Shown: positions 1 through 9,816 of the stretch, piece after piece
Numbering within the stretch: position 1 is the stretch's first letter
Layout: every line of letters starts with the position of its first letter
NCBI GenBank assembly: GCA_001304855.1
Contig: BBZN01000001.1
Span: 1 to 64,000 of the forward strand
DNA: 64,000 nucleotides
Direction of reading: 5' to 3'
DNA from: Clostridia bacterium UC5.1-1D2
GTDB lineage: Bacteria; Bacillota; Clostridia; Lachnospirales; Lachnospiraceae
Position numbers and translations under genes: made by a program
Notes under the pieces: model-generated
The model's input: the letters and a program-made list of their open reading frames with translations, nothing else
The model's database searches: none
Told to the model about the DNA's origin: nothing

Positions 1-46
1 TTATAAAAAGGTAACCGACGGTTATGATTTGTCAGGAGATGAGGAC

Positions 47-975
47 ATGCTGAAATACATTATCCGAAGAATTCTTGCCATGATACCGGTAGTGATAGGT
101 ATCACTTTTTTAGTTTTTATGATTATGCAGATGGCGCCGGGGGATCCGGTCCGTATGATTTTAGGAGATAATGCCCCTCCGGAGGCCATCGAGGCTATGC
201 GTGACGAGATGGGGCTTAATGAAAACGTGCTGGTACAGTACGGAAGATATCTGGTCAATCTGGTTCAGGGGGATATGGGAACATCCTATGTGAACAAGCG
301 CCCGGTGTCGGAGGAGGTGTTCAGCCGTGTGCCCGCCACCTTTAAACTGGCTGCCGTGGCCGCAGTGGTATCCATCGTCATAGCGATCCCTCTGGGGATT
401 CTGGCTGCTATTAAACAGAATACGCTCTTTGACCATTCCAGTATGGTGGTTTCTCTGGTGGGTATCTCTATGCCGGCCTTCTGGCTGGCGCTTATGCTTA
501 TGCTGCTGTTCTCCCTGAAGCTGGGCTGGCTTCCCGCACAGGGGGCAAAGGACGGGTGGAAATCCTACGTGCTTCCCTCCATTCCATCGGCTTTATGCAG
601 ATGGCTGCCATAGCCAGGACCACCCGCTCCTCCATGCTTGAGACGGTGCGCCAGGATTACATCCGCACTGCCAGAGCCAAGGGTATCACGGAGCGCGAGG
701 TTATATTCCACCACGCGTTCCGCAATGCGCTGATACCTACTGTGACAATCGTAGGAGTGCAGTTAGGCGGCCTCCTGGGAGGCGCTGTGCTGACTGAAAC
801 AGTGTTTGCATGGCCGGGGCTCGGAAGGCTGGTGGTGCAGGCGGTAAACGGAAGGGATGTGCCGGTTGTACTGGGCTGTATTGTGGTCCTGAGCGTGGGC
901 TTTTCCTTTGTAAACCTGATCGTGGATCTTCTGTACGGCTTTATTGATCCCCGAGTAAGGTCAATGTATCAATAG
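47..975 (+). CDS. Dipeptide/oligopeptide ABC transporter permease (DppB/OppB-like), frame broken
   Basis: Membrane permease of a peptide ABC importer. The N-terminus shows the family's first transmembrane helix followed by the periplasmic APGDP segment. The C-terminal half carries the RTTRSSMLE stretch and the cytoplasmic loop ending ARAKGITEREV (EAA-type loop that contacts the ATPase). It ends FIDPRVR, typical of DppB. I chose the ATG at 47 because an AGGAG lies about 9 bases upstream. One frame break near 575-580 (a C-run) separates the halves; one extra C restores a continuous protein of about 310 residues, the usual family length. It is followed 14 bases later by the partner permease. The substrate-binding protein is presumably upstream, outside the window. 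Confidence 0.88.
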
Positions 976-989
976 GAGGTAATGGTAAC

Positions 990-1877
990 ATGAGCAAAGA
1001 TAGAGAATACACAGAGGCCATTTCCGGACCGAAGGACAGCCTGGCCTACGACACCTGGAGACGTCTGATCGGCAATAAAGCGGCAGTGTTCGGTATGGCA
1101 TTTATGGTATTTCTGGTGCTGATAGCTGTTTTCGCAGATTTTCTTTTCGACTATCAGACAGATGTAATCGCCCAGAATATTCCCAACCGGCTGATTGCTC
1201 CCTGCCTTAAATATCCCTTTGGAACCGATGAATTCGGAAGGAATCTTCTGGCCCGCGTGGTCCACGGAAGCAGAATGTCCCTGGCCGTAAGCTTTTCTTC
1301 CGTGGCCATGTCCCTGACGGCAGGCGGCATTCTGGGCGCAGTTTCAGGCTACTACGGCGGCAGGATCGATAACCTGATTATGCGTGTGACGGATATACTT
1401 CTGGCCATACCCATGACGCTGTTTGCTATTGTAATTGTGGCGGCTCTGGGAGCCAATACCAAGAATCTGGCGTTGGCGCTGGCGGCTTCTTCTGTGCCGA
1501 TTTTTGCCAGAGTCGTGCGGGGCGCAGTGATAACTGTGAGGGATGTAGAATTCGTGGAGGCGGCCAGAGCCATCGGCGCTGACAATAAGACCATTATCTG
1601 CCGTCACATTCTTCCAAACTGCCTGAGCCCCATTATCGTTCAGGTGACGCTCAGAATCGCAAGCGCCATCTACAACACGGCAGCCCTCTCCTTCCTGGGA
1701 ATGGGCGTGCAGGCTCCTGCTCCGGAGTGGGGAGGGTTGCTGGCAGGAGGACGTACCTATATCCGGGATTACAGCTATCTCTCCATTATTCCGGGAATCG
1801 CCATCATGCTGACTGTACTGGCGCTGAACCTGCTGGGAGACGGCCTGAGAGATGCGCTGGATCCAAGACTGAAATAG
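990..1877 (+). CDS. Dipeptide/oligopeptide ABC transporter permease (DppC/OppC-like)
   Basis: Second permease subunit, 295 residues, uninterrupted. It has a cytoplasmic N-terminal tail, then a helix (about residues 34-55), the LGTDEFGRN-type motif (here FGTDEFGRNLLARVV) and the EAA loop EAARAIGADNKTIICRHILPN. It ends DGLRDALDPRLK, the standard DppC C-terminus. The ATG at 990 has a strong AGGAGG about 9 bases upstream. It pairs with the preceding permease to form the channel and is followed by the two ATPases in the normal dppBCDF order. Peptide class is well supported; the precise substrate cannot be told from sequence. Confidence 0.93.
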   Translation: MSKDREYTEAISGPKDSLAYDTWRRLIGNKAAVFGMAFMVFLVLIAVFADFLFDYQTDVIAQNIPNRLIAPCLKYPFGTDEFGRNLLARVVHGSRMSLAVSFSSVAMSLTAGGILGAVSGYYGGRIDNLIMRVTDILLAIPMTLFAIVIVAALGANTKNLALALAASSVPIFARVVRGAVITVRDVEFVEAARAIGADNKTIICRHILPNCLSPIIVQVTLRIASAIYNTAALSFLGMGVQAPAPEWGGLLAGGRTYIRDYSYLSIIPGIAIMLTVLALNLLGDGLRDALDPRLK

Positions 1878-1887
1878 GAGGAAACCC

Positions 1888-2900
1888 ATGAGCCGGGAAA
1901 ATACGAATAATGTACTGGAAATAAATGACTTATATGTGGAATACAGAACCAGGGACAGCGTGGTAAAGGCTGTCAACGGCTTGGAACTGAGTATAAAAAA
2001 GGGAAAGGCCCTGGGGCTGGTAGGGGAGACAGGGGCGGGAAAAACCACCACAGGCCTGGCTGTGCTGGGCCTGGTGCCGGATCCGCCGGGCGTGGTAACC
2101 GGGGGACAGATTATACTGAGGGGAGAAGAAATTCTGGGCAGGGACGCAAAGTATCTGCGTTCCATCCGGGGAAAAAAGGTATCCATGATTTTCAGGATCC
2201 GATGACCTCCCTGAACCCTGTGCTCCCTGTGAATGAACAGATAGCGAGGTAATCCGTACCCACAACCGCCATATGAAACCGAAGGAGGCGCTGGCAGAGG
2301 CCGGCGGCATGCTGGAGCTGGTGGGCATCCCCAAGGAGAGGGGCAGTGAGTATCCACACCAGTTTTCAGGCGGTATGAAGCAGAGGGTGGTTATTGCTAT
2401 TGCCCTGGCCTGCAGGCCGGACGTTCTCATTGCAGACGAACCCACCACTGCGCTGGATGTGACCATTCAGGCCCAGGTGCTGGAGATGATGAAGGCCCTG
2501 AAACAGAAGTACGGCACCTCCATGCTTATGATTACCCATGATCTGGGAATTGTGGCGGATATCTGTGATGAGGTATCGGTGGTTTATGCGAGCCGCGTGG
2601 TGGAACATGGTACGCTGGAGGATATATTTGACCACACAAAGCATCCCTATACCCAGGGCCTGTTCCGCTCTCTGCCCAATATGGCCGACCGGACTGCGCG
2701 GCTTAAGCCCATTAAAGCTGATGCCCGATCCCAGCAACCTGCCGGAAGGATGTTCCTTCTGTACCCGCTGTGACCATGCCGTGGATATCTGTTCCAGGGT
2801 AAAGCCTGAGCGGATATGGGAAAATGATACCCATTTTGTAGAATGTCATCTCTACGGCAAAGATAGAAAAGACAGGGGGGAGGTTGAAAATCATGAGTAA
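1888..2900 (+). CDS. Peptide ABC transporter ATP-binding protein (DppD-like), frame broken three times
   Basis: ATPase of the peptide importer. Walker A is GETGAGKTT, the Q-loop region [12 protein letters not shown] is recovered across the first breaks, the signature is FSGGMKQR, and Walker B is [12 protein letters not shown] with the switch histidine in ITHDLG. The C-terminal oligopeptide-transporter extension is present with its cysteines ([15 protein letters not shown]). Breaks lie near 2190 (one C missing), 2249 (one G missing) and 2720 (two bases missing). Repaired, the protein is about 335 residues, the normal length. Its stop overlaps the start of the next ATPase by 8 bases, implying translational coupling. 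Confidence 0.85.
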
Positions 2901-3843
2901 GCCATTGCTGGAAGTTGAAAATCTGGTGAAATTTTTCCCTACCAAAAAGGGAACCCTTCATGCGGTGGATAATGTATCATTCACCATAGATAAGGGTAAA
3001 ACCCTGGGCGTTGTGGGGGAATCGGGCTGCGGAAAATCCACCACAGGCCGGGTGATTCTGCGGCTTTTGGAACCCACATCCGGTAAGGTGACCTTTGACG
3101 GAACCGATGTGAGCAAGCTTTCCGTGGATGAGATGCGCAAAATGCGCACCCGGATGCAGATCATATTTCAGGATCCCTTTTCCTCTTTAAATCCGCGAAT
3201 GACGGTGAGCCAGGCCATTGAGGAGCCCATCCGTTTACACGGTATTATCACAGATAAAAAGGAGCGGGATCACAGGGTCCTGGAGCTGATGGAGACAGTG
3301 GGACTGGCTGCCAGGCTCTACAATACCTACCCCCATGAGCTGGACGGAGGCAGACGGCAGAGAATCGGAATTGCCCGCGCATTGGCTGTGAATCCTGAGT
3401 TTATCGTCTGTGACGAGCCTGTATCTGCGCTGGATGTGTCCATACAGGCCCAGATTCTGAATCTGATGGAGGATCTGCAGAACCAGCTGGGACTGACATA
3501 CATGTTTATTACACATGATCTGTCGGTTGTGCATCATTTTTCGGATGATATTGCAGTTATGTACCTGGGTAAGCTTCTGGAGAAGGCCCCTTCGGATGAG
3601 CTTTTCAGAAACCCCGCCCATCCATACACCCAGGCTCTGCTTTCTGCTATCCCCATCCCTTCTCTTCACAACAGAAGAGAGCGTATTCTCATGAAGGGAG
3701 AGATTACGTCGCCCATCAATCCTCCCCAGGCCTGCAGATTTGCAAACCGCTGTCCGAAGGCGGAGGACAGGTGCTTTAAGGAAGAACCACAGCTGAAGGA
3801 GGTTGGGCCGGGTCATGGGGCTGCATGCTTTTTATGTGAGTAA
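2893..3843 (+). CDS. Peptide ABC transporter ATP-binding protein (DppF/OppF-like)
   Basis: Second ATPase of the importer, about 316 residues and uninterrupted. Walker A is GESGCGKST, the Q-loop is IIFQDPFSSLNPRM, Walker B is FIVCDEPVSALD, and the switch is ITHDLS. The ABC signature reads ELDGGRRQR instead of the common LSGGQRQR, a variant I believe recurs in Gram-positive peptide transporters. The C-terminus has the OppF/DppF-specific region with CRFANRCPKAEDRC. The ATG at 2893 is preferred over an upstream TTG because GGGGGAGG lies about 9 bases before it. It likely works as a heterodimer with the preceding ATPase. Confidence 0.93.
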   Translation: MSKPLLEVENLVKFFPTKKGTLHAVDNVSFTIDKGKTLGVVGESGCGKSTTGRVILRLLEPTSGKVTFDGTDVSKLSVDEMRKMRTRMQIIFQDPFSSLNPRMTVSQAIEEPIRLHGIITDKKERDHRVLELMETVGLAARLYNTYPHELDGGRRQRIGIARALAVNPEFIVCDEPVSALDVSIQAQILNLMEDLQNQLGLTYMFITHDLSVVHHFSDDIAVMYLGKLLEKAPSDELFRNPAHPYTQALLSAIPIPSLHNRRERILMKGEITSPINPPQACRFANRCPKAEDRCFKEEPQLKEVGPGHGAACFLCE

Positions 3844-3906
3844 GGAGCTGCACAGCAAGCCGCAGAGGAACCATTTCAACAATTTAATTGACCGGAGGTA
3901 TTCAAG

Positions 3907-4813
3907 ATGAATACGATTCAAGAAATAGGCCTTCAGAACCAGCAGGACTTCTGGGCTATGTTATATATGTATATGGGTAAACGCATAATGGACATCTGCG
4001 GACGCAGGGGAGAAAAGGCCATCCGCTTGGGGCTGCGTAATATGGCAGTGGAGAAGGGCAGACGCCTCAGGGCGGACTATTTGTCCAAGGGTGTAAAAAC
4101 CAATCTGGAAACTCTTTATGCAGCAGGGAATAACTGCAGCGACGACCCCAGAGTGCGGATGGAGGTGCTCCGGCAGGACGAGGATATCCGCATCTGGGAG
4201 ATCTATACCTGTCCCATGGCGTCTCTCTGGCTGGATCAGGGACAGGGCTGGCTGGGGAACCTCTACTGCGAGGAAAACCAACACGGGCTGATTCAGGGGT
4301 TTACCGGAGGAAAAGGGCAGATGAACCTGACAAAGAAGCTGACCTGCCACAGAACCAACGGGTGCAGGGCGGATAACTACTGCAGATTTTCGTCCTACTA
4401 CCGGGCGGCCAATACGGATGAGGAGCAGCGCAGGGAGAGCTTCACCGCCTCCGACGAGGAGTACCAGCCTTTGTTCCCCTGGAACGCCCTGGCAGCAAAG
4501 AAGAAATCGGCCGCCGGTGTATTGAGACAGTGGTATATATGGCAAAAGCTGCAGTGGAAGTTTGCGGCCCGGAGGGCCTGCAGGCGGTTTCCCTGGGCCT
4601 GAAAGACCTGGCGGAACCGGTTGCCCGGCTGATGAAGCATTTTGCGGAAGCCACCCTCAGCAGTGATATGGAGGCATTTCTGGCAGAGAATCTGCCGGTT
4701 TCCCTTGGGAAGGAGACGGACCTCTGTGGGGCAGCCTTGGGGGCGCAGAGGCGGCCCGGATGTTTGATGTAAACTTCCTGACGCCTTTTAAACGTGGGAT
4801 GGGCCTGCTTTAA
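3907..4813 (+). CDS. L-2-amino-thiazoline-4-carboxylate hydrolase-like protein, copy 1, frame broken
   Basis: Resembles the ATC-hydrolase family (Pfam ATC_hydrolase), which in pseudomonads opens the thiazoline ring of 2-aminothiazoline-4-carboxylate. Seen here: TCPMASLWLDQG, then NLYCEENQHG, then QMNLTKKLTCHRTNGCRADNYCRF. This cysteine-rich core is shared with the next gene, spaced the same way. Breaks near 4520 and 4726 interrupt the C-terminal third; with one base restored at each, the reading continues to a TAA at 4811 and gives about 300 residues. Start ATG at 3907 has CGGAGG upstream. It follows the ABC transporter in the same operon. The family assignment is from memory of motifs; the true substrate is unknown. 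Confidence 0.65.
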
Positions 4814-4844
4814 TTATGTTTTAAAAAGAAGAGAGGGAAAAACG

Positions 4845-5737
4845 ATGTATACATACCAACAGAAATGTACAATGAACCTGGGGGATTCCTACACCCTTCT
4901 GTACGGCTTCATTGCAGGGACGCTTATGGAGCGGCTGGGAATGGACGGAGAGACTGCGGTGAGGGAAGCCACCAGACAGTTGGATACGACAGGGCGGAGG
5001 CTACCAGAAAACGCCACCAGGAGGTAAATGCAAAGATAAACATGCTGAATCTGTTTACCCTGTTCCATGACCTTCCGGCAGACCCCAGATTCAGAAGGGA
5101 GCTTCAGGAAATCAATCCCCAGGAAAGAGTATCCCACACGCTGGTATGCCCTATGGCGGATATCTGGGCGGAATACGGGCAGAAGGCCATCGGCCGCATC
5201 TACTGTGAGGAGTTTCATCCTGCCTGCTACAGCCACTATGCCTTTGACCGGTCCCAGGTGAATCTGTCCAAGACCCTGACCCAGGATGGAGATGAATACT
5301 GTGATTTCAACGTAATCCTGCGCCCGGAGAATCTGCCGGACGAGTTAAAGCCTCAGTGTTTTGAAGAGTATGATCCCTGCTACAGGGAGCCGGAAATCCC
5401 CCATGTGGAGACAGACGGAAAGAAGGGCTTTGCCCAGCTGTCAATTAAGCTGTACTATTACCTGATGAAATGCGCTTCCATGGAACTGGGGGAGGCAGGA
5501 ATCAGGGCTGTAAGGGAAGGCCTGGGCAGGTTTGCAGAGGCTATGGAACAGATGTTCAGGAAGAGGGCGGAGAAAGACGGGCTTAGGGTGGACCGCGGTT
5601 ATATAAAGGATAATCTGCCTGTGGATCTGGATACGATGGAAGACGCCGCTATGTGGGCAGATTACAGCGGATATAATGCCAGGGAAGAGATGCAGAAATA
5701 TTTCTGTGACAGGCTGGCGGAACTGCTGGGGTTTTAA
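4845..5737 (+). CDS. L-2-amino-thiazoline-4-carboxylate hydrolase-like protein, copy 2, frame broken
   Basis: Paralogue of the preceding gene with the better-preserved family core: LVCPMADIWAEYG, then IGRIYCEEFHPACYSHY, then QVNLSKTLTQDGDEYCDFNV. The invariant Cys, the Glu pair, the His and the GD-x-x-C-D-F ending match the family pattern more closely than copy 1. A single break near 4988 (a GGG read as GG) splits it; repaired length is about 298 residues. The ATG at 4845 follows GAGAGGG. A C-terminal helical domain of about 110 residues lies after the core in both copies. Tandem duplication with clear divergence suggests a heteromer or two related substrates; that is inference. Confidence 0.68.
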
Positions 5738-5767
5738 ATGCTATTTTAAGCGAGACGGAGATGAAAT

Positions 5768-6851
5768 ATGAAGGAAGAACTGGAGAATATCCTTGAACTG
5801 ACGAAAAAACTCATAGAATTCAGGTCCTGCACTCAGGAAAATGCCAACCGGGCCCTGAGGTATGCCGCAGATTATTTAAGGAGCCATGGGCTGGAGCCTG
5901 AGGTGTGGGAAAACCAGGGCTGCCTTATGCTGGTGTGCAAAGCCGGGGCCGGGGAATAAGCGCCTGATTCTCAACGGGCATCTGGACGTGGTGGAGGGCA
6001 GGGAGGAGCAGTATAAACCCTGCATCAGAGGAGAACGCCTCTACGGAAGGGGAAGCTATGATATGCTGGGAGCCTGCGCCGTTATGATAAGGCAGATGTG
6101 CACACTGAAAGAGTTGAAACCGGACTGCCAGGTAATTCTCACTCTGTCCACCACAGAAGAGACTGTGGGAGCGCTCTGTACCGGTTATATGACGGACCAT
6201 GGCCTGGAGGGAGAGTTTGCAATCTGCGGGGAGCCTACGAATCTGGCAGTCTCCGTTATGTCCAAGGGCGTACTGCGCATAAAGGCCCATATATACGGAA
6301 AGGCCGCCCACTCCAGCCGCCCGTGGCAGGGGGACAATGCATTGCTGAAGGCTTATGATATCTACCGCCGCATCTGTGAGCTGCCCTTTGCCGGGAGGAG
6401 CAACAGATATTTTCAGGGAGCCAGCATTAATCTTTCCATGATGCAGGGCGGCGTGGTGATGAATCAGGTGCCGGACTACGCCCGGATGGTGGTGGATATC
6501 CGCTACCTGCCGGGGGAGGACAGAGAGGAGATGCTTCAATGTATCCAGGCTCTGGATCCGGATATGAAGCTGGAGGTTACAGGAACTGTGGAGGCCGTGG
6601 AGCTGGCCGGGAACGACCCATATCTGGGGCGGCTGAAGCTGGCGGTGGAAGCCGCCACAGGCCAGGAGTGCAAATGCATTGCCCAGCATGGGGCGGCGGA
6701 CACTGCATTTTTCCAGGCCAGGGGAATTCCGTCTGTGGAATTTGGCCCCTGCGGTTTTGGCCACCACGGGCCGGAGGAATATGTGGAGATTCCAAGCCTG
6801 GAGATATTTTCGGAATGTGTCCGGCAGATGATTCTTCGCATGGGGAGATGA
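5768..6851 (+). CDS. M20-family metallopeptidase/deacylase (ArgE/DapE-like), frame broken
   Basis: Zinc-dependent hydrolase of amide bonds in small acylated amino acids or peptides. The M20 signature is complete: LNGHLDVV (first metal histidine and catalytic Asp), GRGSYDMLGA (bridging Asp), STTEETVG (catalytic Glu pair), GEPTN, and a C-terminal metal histidine in the CGFGHHGPEEY segment. A dimerisation domain lies between. One break near 5955 (AATAAG context) separates the first 60 residues; total length is about 361, normal for the family. It sits 30 bases after the thiazoline-hydrolase pair and 4 bases before the amidohydrolase. In Pseudomonas the step after ATC hydrolase is carried out by an N-carbamoyl-cysteine amidohydrolase related to this fold, so an analogous role is possible but unproven. 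Confidence 0.85.
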
Positions 6852-6855
6852 GAAA

Positions 6856-8453
6856 ATGGAGTATGATATTTTAATTCAGGGCGGTACAATTGTAGATGGA
6901 ACCGGACAAGCCGGATTCACGGGAGATGTGGGAATCCTGGGGGAGAAGATTGTCCGTATAGGCAGGTTGGAGCCAGGGGAGGGAACAAACGTTATTCAGG
7001 CGCAGGGGATGGTTGTATGTCCGGGGTTTATTGACGCCCACTGCCATACGGACGTGTACGCTGCTGATTGTCCCGATGCTGCGGGAAAGATTATGCAGGG
7101 AGTCACCACCGATGTGTGCGGCCTGTGCGGGGACAGTCCCGCCCCGGTGGGAGAGGGAAATCTCAGGGAGTATATAAGGCGCAGGGAGTACAAGCTTCCC
7201 GGATCCGAGCCTGCAGAGGCCTGTACCTTTGGGGAGTACAGGGACCGGATGAACCGTCTTGGAAATACCACGAATATGGCGCTGTTTACAGGGAATGCAA
7301 ATCTGAGAGTCCATGGGGTGGGATATGAGAACCGGGCTGCCTCAGACGGGAGATGGAACAGATGAAGGGACTTCTCAAAGAGAGCATGGAGGAGGGCGCC
7401 TGGGGCCTGTCCACAGGGCTAACTTATGTGCCCAGCATGTTCGCCTCCACAGAGGAGCTGACGGAGCTTTGCAGAACGATGGCGGCATATGGAGGCATTT
7501 ATAATTCCCATATGAGAAACGAAGGAGACAGGGTGGAGGATTCCATCAAAGAAGTGATCGCCATTGCCAGGGACAGCGGATGCAGAGGCCATATATCCCA
7601 TCTGAAGGTTTCGGGAAAAGCGAACCATGGAAAGAGCGAAAGATGTCTGGAGCTGATTCACAGGGCTGACGATGAGGGGATCCCTGTGACCTTTGACGTC
7701 TATCCCTATACAGCCGGTTCCTGCGGACTGAGGACCCTCCTGCCTCCCGGAATTCTGGAGCTGGGGATAGAGGATGATTTTCATGCCATGAAGGCCCGGG
7801 ATGTATACCGTGAGACAGTCAGGCTTTTGGAAGAGGACAGCTGGGACAATCTGCTGAAAAGCTGTGGAAGTGAGAATATTATGGTTTCCTCAGCAGGAGG
7901 AATCCAGGCTTATGAGGGGAAGAGCATAAGGCAGATTGCAGAGGAATTGTCGGCGGAGGATGCGGAGGCAGTGATGAAGGTGCTGGGGGATACGGGCGCT
8001 CAGGCCGGAATTATCTATTATGCTCTCTGTGAGGAGGATTTAAGGCGGTTTCTTACAGATCCTCTGTGCACTGTGGGGACAGATGCATTTGCAAGAAATT
8101 ATACGGGGCCTACGGCTGCGGGAAAACCCCATCCCAGGAACTACGGGGCATTTCCAAGGTTTATCAGGAAGTATCTGCTGGAGGAAAAGCTGATGCCTTT
8201 GGAAAAAGGGATCGAAAAAATAACCTCCCTGACTGCCGCCCATTTCGGCCTCCGGGAAAGGGGAGCGCTGAGAGAAGGGTATCAGGCGGACGTGACCATT
8301 TTTGACCCCTCTGCCATTGGGGAAAAAGGGTCCTTTCTGAATCCGGCGGTGAAGCCGGAGGGGATCCGCTGGGTGCTGGTATCCGGCAGGCCTGCAGTGG
8401 CAGACGGGGAGTTTGCGCCTGTCCGCAGGGGAAGGGTGCTGAAGCGCGTCTGA
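6856..8453 (+). CDS. N-acyl-D-amino-acid deacylase (D-aminoacylase family amidohydrolase), frame broken
   Basis: Metal-dependent amidohydrolase. The N-terminus has the GGTIVDGTG start typical of D-aminoacylases and dihydroorotase relatives, then PGFIDAHCHTD with the metal-binding HxH. Further on come GLSTGLTYVPS, SHMRNEG, GRGHISHLK-like (here CRGHISHLKVSG) and VGTDAFAR with the catalytic Asp. It ends with the usual beta-sandwich return GYQADVTIFDP. One break near 7335 divides it; repaired length is about 531 residues, as expected. Start ATG at 6856 is 4 bases after the M20 stop, with GGGGAG upstream. It would remove acyl groups from D-amino acids or related compounds delivered by the operon's importer. 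Confidence 0.85.
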
Positions 8454-8456
8454 AAG

Positions 8457-9424
8457 TTACCATGGTTCTTTATAGGTCTTGCCTCCGTCATTTACGGAGA
8501 GATATTCGTAGACCATACCCACCGCTTCCTGGGCTAAGGGTGACAAGGAGTGATCGGTTCTCTTGATCCATCCGAGAATGGATTTGATGTCGCAGTCCTT
8601 CAGACGTATGGTGCGCTGAGGCAGATAACGCATATTCGGATCCATTTGAAAGTATTGGCAGACGCTGTAATCTGAGTTCAGGTAATAGGCGTCGGTGTAG
8701 GCGATGGCCTCATAGATGGCGGCCCGGGAGGAGGTTGCAATACGGCTGGAACTGGATTTTAGGTGAAGGCGGGCAATGATATCGGAAAAGGGCCCGGAAT
8801 CCATATAATCGTACATGACCATGGGGTATTTTGAAAGCATATCGGCGGTCACATAATCGCCTGGTAAGAAAAGAGGGGATTGTTGGGTCCGATGGTAATG
8901 GCGATGTTTAAGGAGGCGATGGGATGGAATTCCAGCTTCATAGATTCAAACTGGCGTTTGTAAACGTTTTGATAACAATCCCACAGGCGCACGACCCCGA
9001 TGTCTGCCAGTTGGTTGGAAACCATGCTCATAGCCTCATTGCCAAAGACTTCATTCTGACGGATGTGAAGGCCGTCCTCAATGTATTTCTGGTAAAGAAT
9101 GGAACAGATATGGGTGATAAAAGGAAAACCGTTGGATACCAGGGAGAGATTCTGGTTGGAAACACCCCGATCTTTGTACAGAAAGCTGTCCAACTGCTGC
9201 AGCTGCTGCTCAATGGGCGTTATGTAGGACAGGAAAATTCTCCCGTAGGGAGTAATTTCAATCCCTTTGGAAGAACGGGCAAAAATCTCATGACCAAGTT
9301 CTTTCTCCAGATTGCGGATGGAGGTGGACAGAACCGACTGGGAAATAAAGAGATTGCTGGCGGCTTTATTGATAGAACCGGTTTCGGCCACCCGGATGGC
9401 ATATTTTAGCTGGTTAAGGTTCAT
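8457..9424 (-). CDS. LysR-family transcriptional regulator, frame broken
   Basis: The N-terminal winged helix-turn-helix is clear: LKYAIRVAETGSINKAAS followed by LFISQSVLSTSIRNLEKELG. The C-terminal two thirds is an effector-binding domain of LysR type, including FSDIIARLHLKS and a hydrophobic repeat region. The start at 9424 gives MNLNQLKYA, the normal family start; the open frame further upstream is not needed. One break near 8860 (a missing G) splits it; repaired length is about 322 residues. It converges on the peptide operon with only 3 bases between stops, so it is a candidate regulator of that operon by proximity only. Its promoter lies in the 9425-9700 region. Confidence 0.82.
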
Positions 9425-9715
9425 GTGGAATACCTCGTCTTTTGAATGTAGTATTCCTATTGTAGCACAAATCTCGCATAAATGGGAATGGAAGGGGGGC
9501 TTTTCGCCTGCAGCGCCTGTTAAAATGTCTGTGCGGCTTATTTGGGAGTTTCTGCTCAATATCCAACTGATAACCGTCTGTTGGCGTAACCTGGCACATG
9601 GTTACCCCCCTCCTGTTTTATATGCAATATAGCAGCACACCAAGGGGCAAGATAAACGTAAATATTTTATTTAAATTGCAGGGCTGAGGAAGGGAATGCC
9701 GGAGGCCGGACGATC
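9425..9715. other. Intergenic region between LysR gene and DUF4317 gene
   Basis: About 390 bases separate the divergent starts at 9424 and 9817. It should hold the LysR promoter on the minus strand, which I could not pin down, and it holds the DUF4317 promoter at its right end (listed separately). No tRNA, small protein or clear hairpin was recognised. Confidence 0.5.
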
Positions 9716-9744
9716 TTGACTTATGGTAAAATCTGTTCTAGTAT
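9716..9744 (+). promoter_or_regulatory. Sigma-A type promoter for the DUF4317 gene
   Basis: TTGACT at 9716-9721, a spacer of 17, then TAGTAT at 9739-9744, about 70 bases before the ATG at 9817. Confidence 0.65.
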
Positions 9745-9816
9745 TAATACGGTTGCATGATGTAAACATGCAGTTATTTGCTGTCTTTATAAGGCAGAGT
9801 ATAGGAGAGAACAACC

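Noticed and set aside
1344-2357. A 337-codon open frame on the minus strand across the permease and ATPase genes
   Set aside because: It lies antisense to two well-supported transporter genes, its translation has low complexity and no recognisable domain, and it has no ribosome-binding site.
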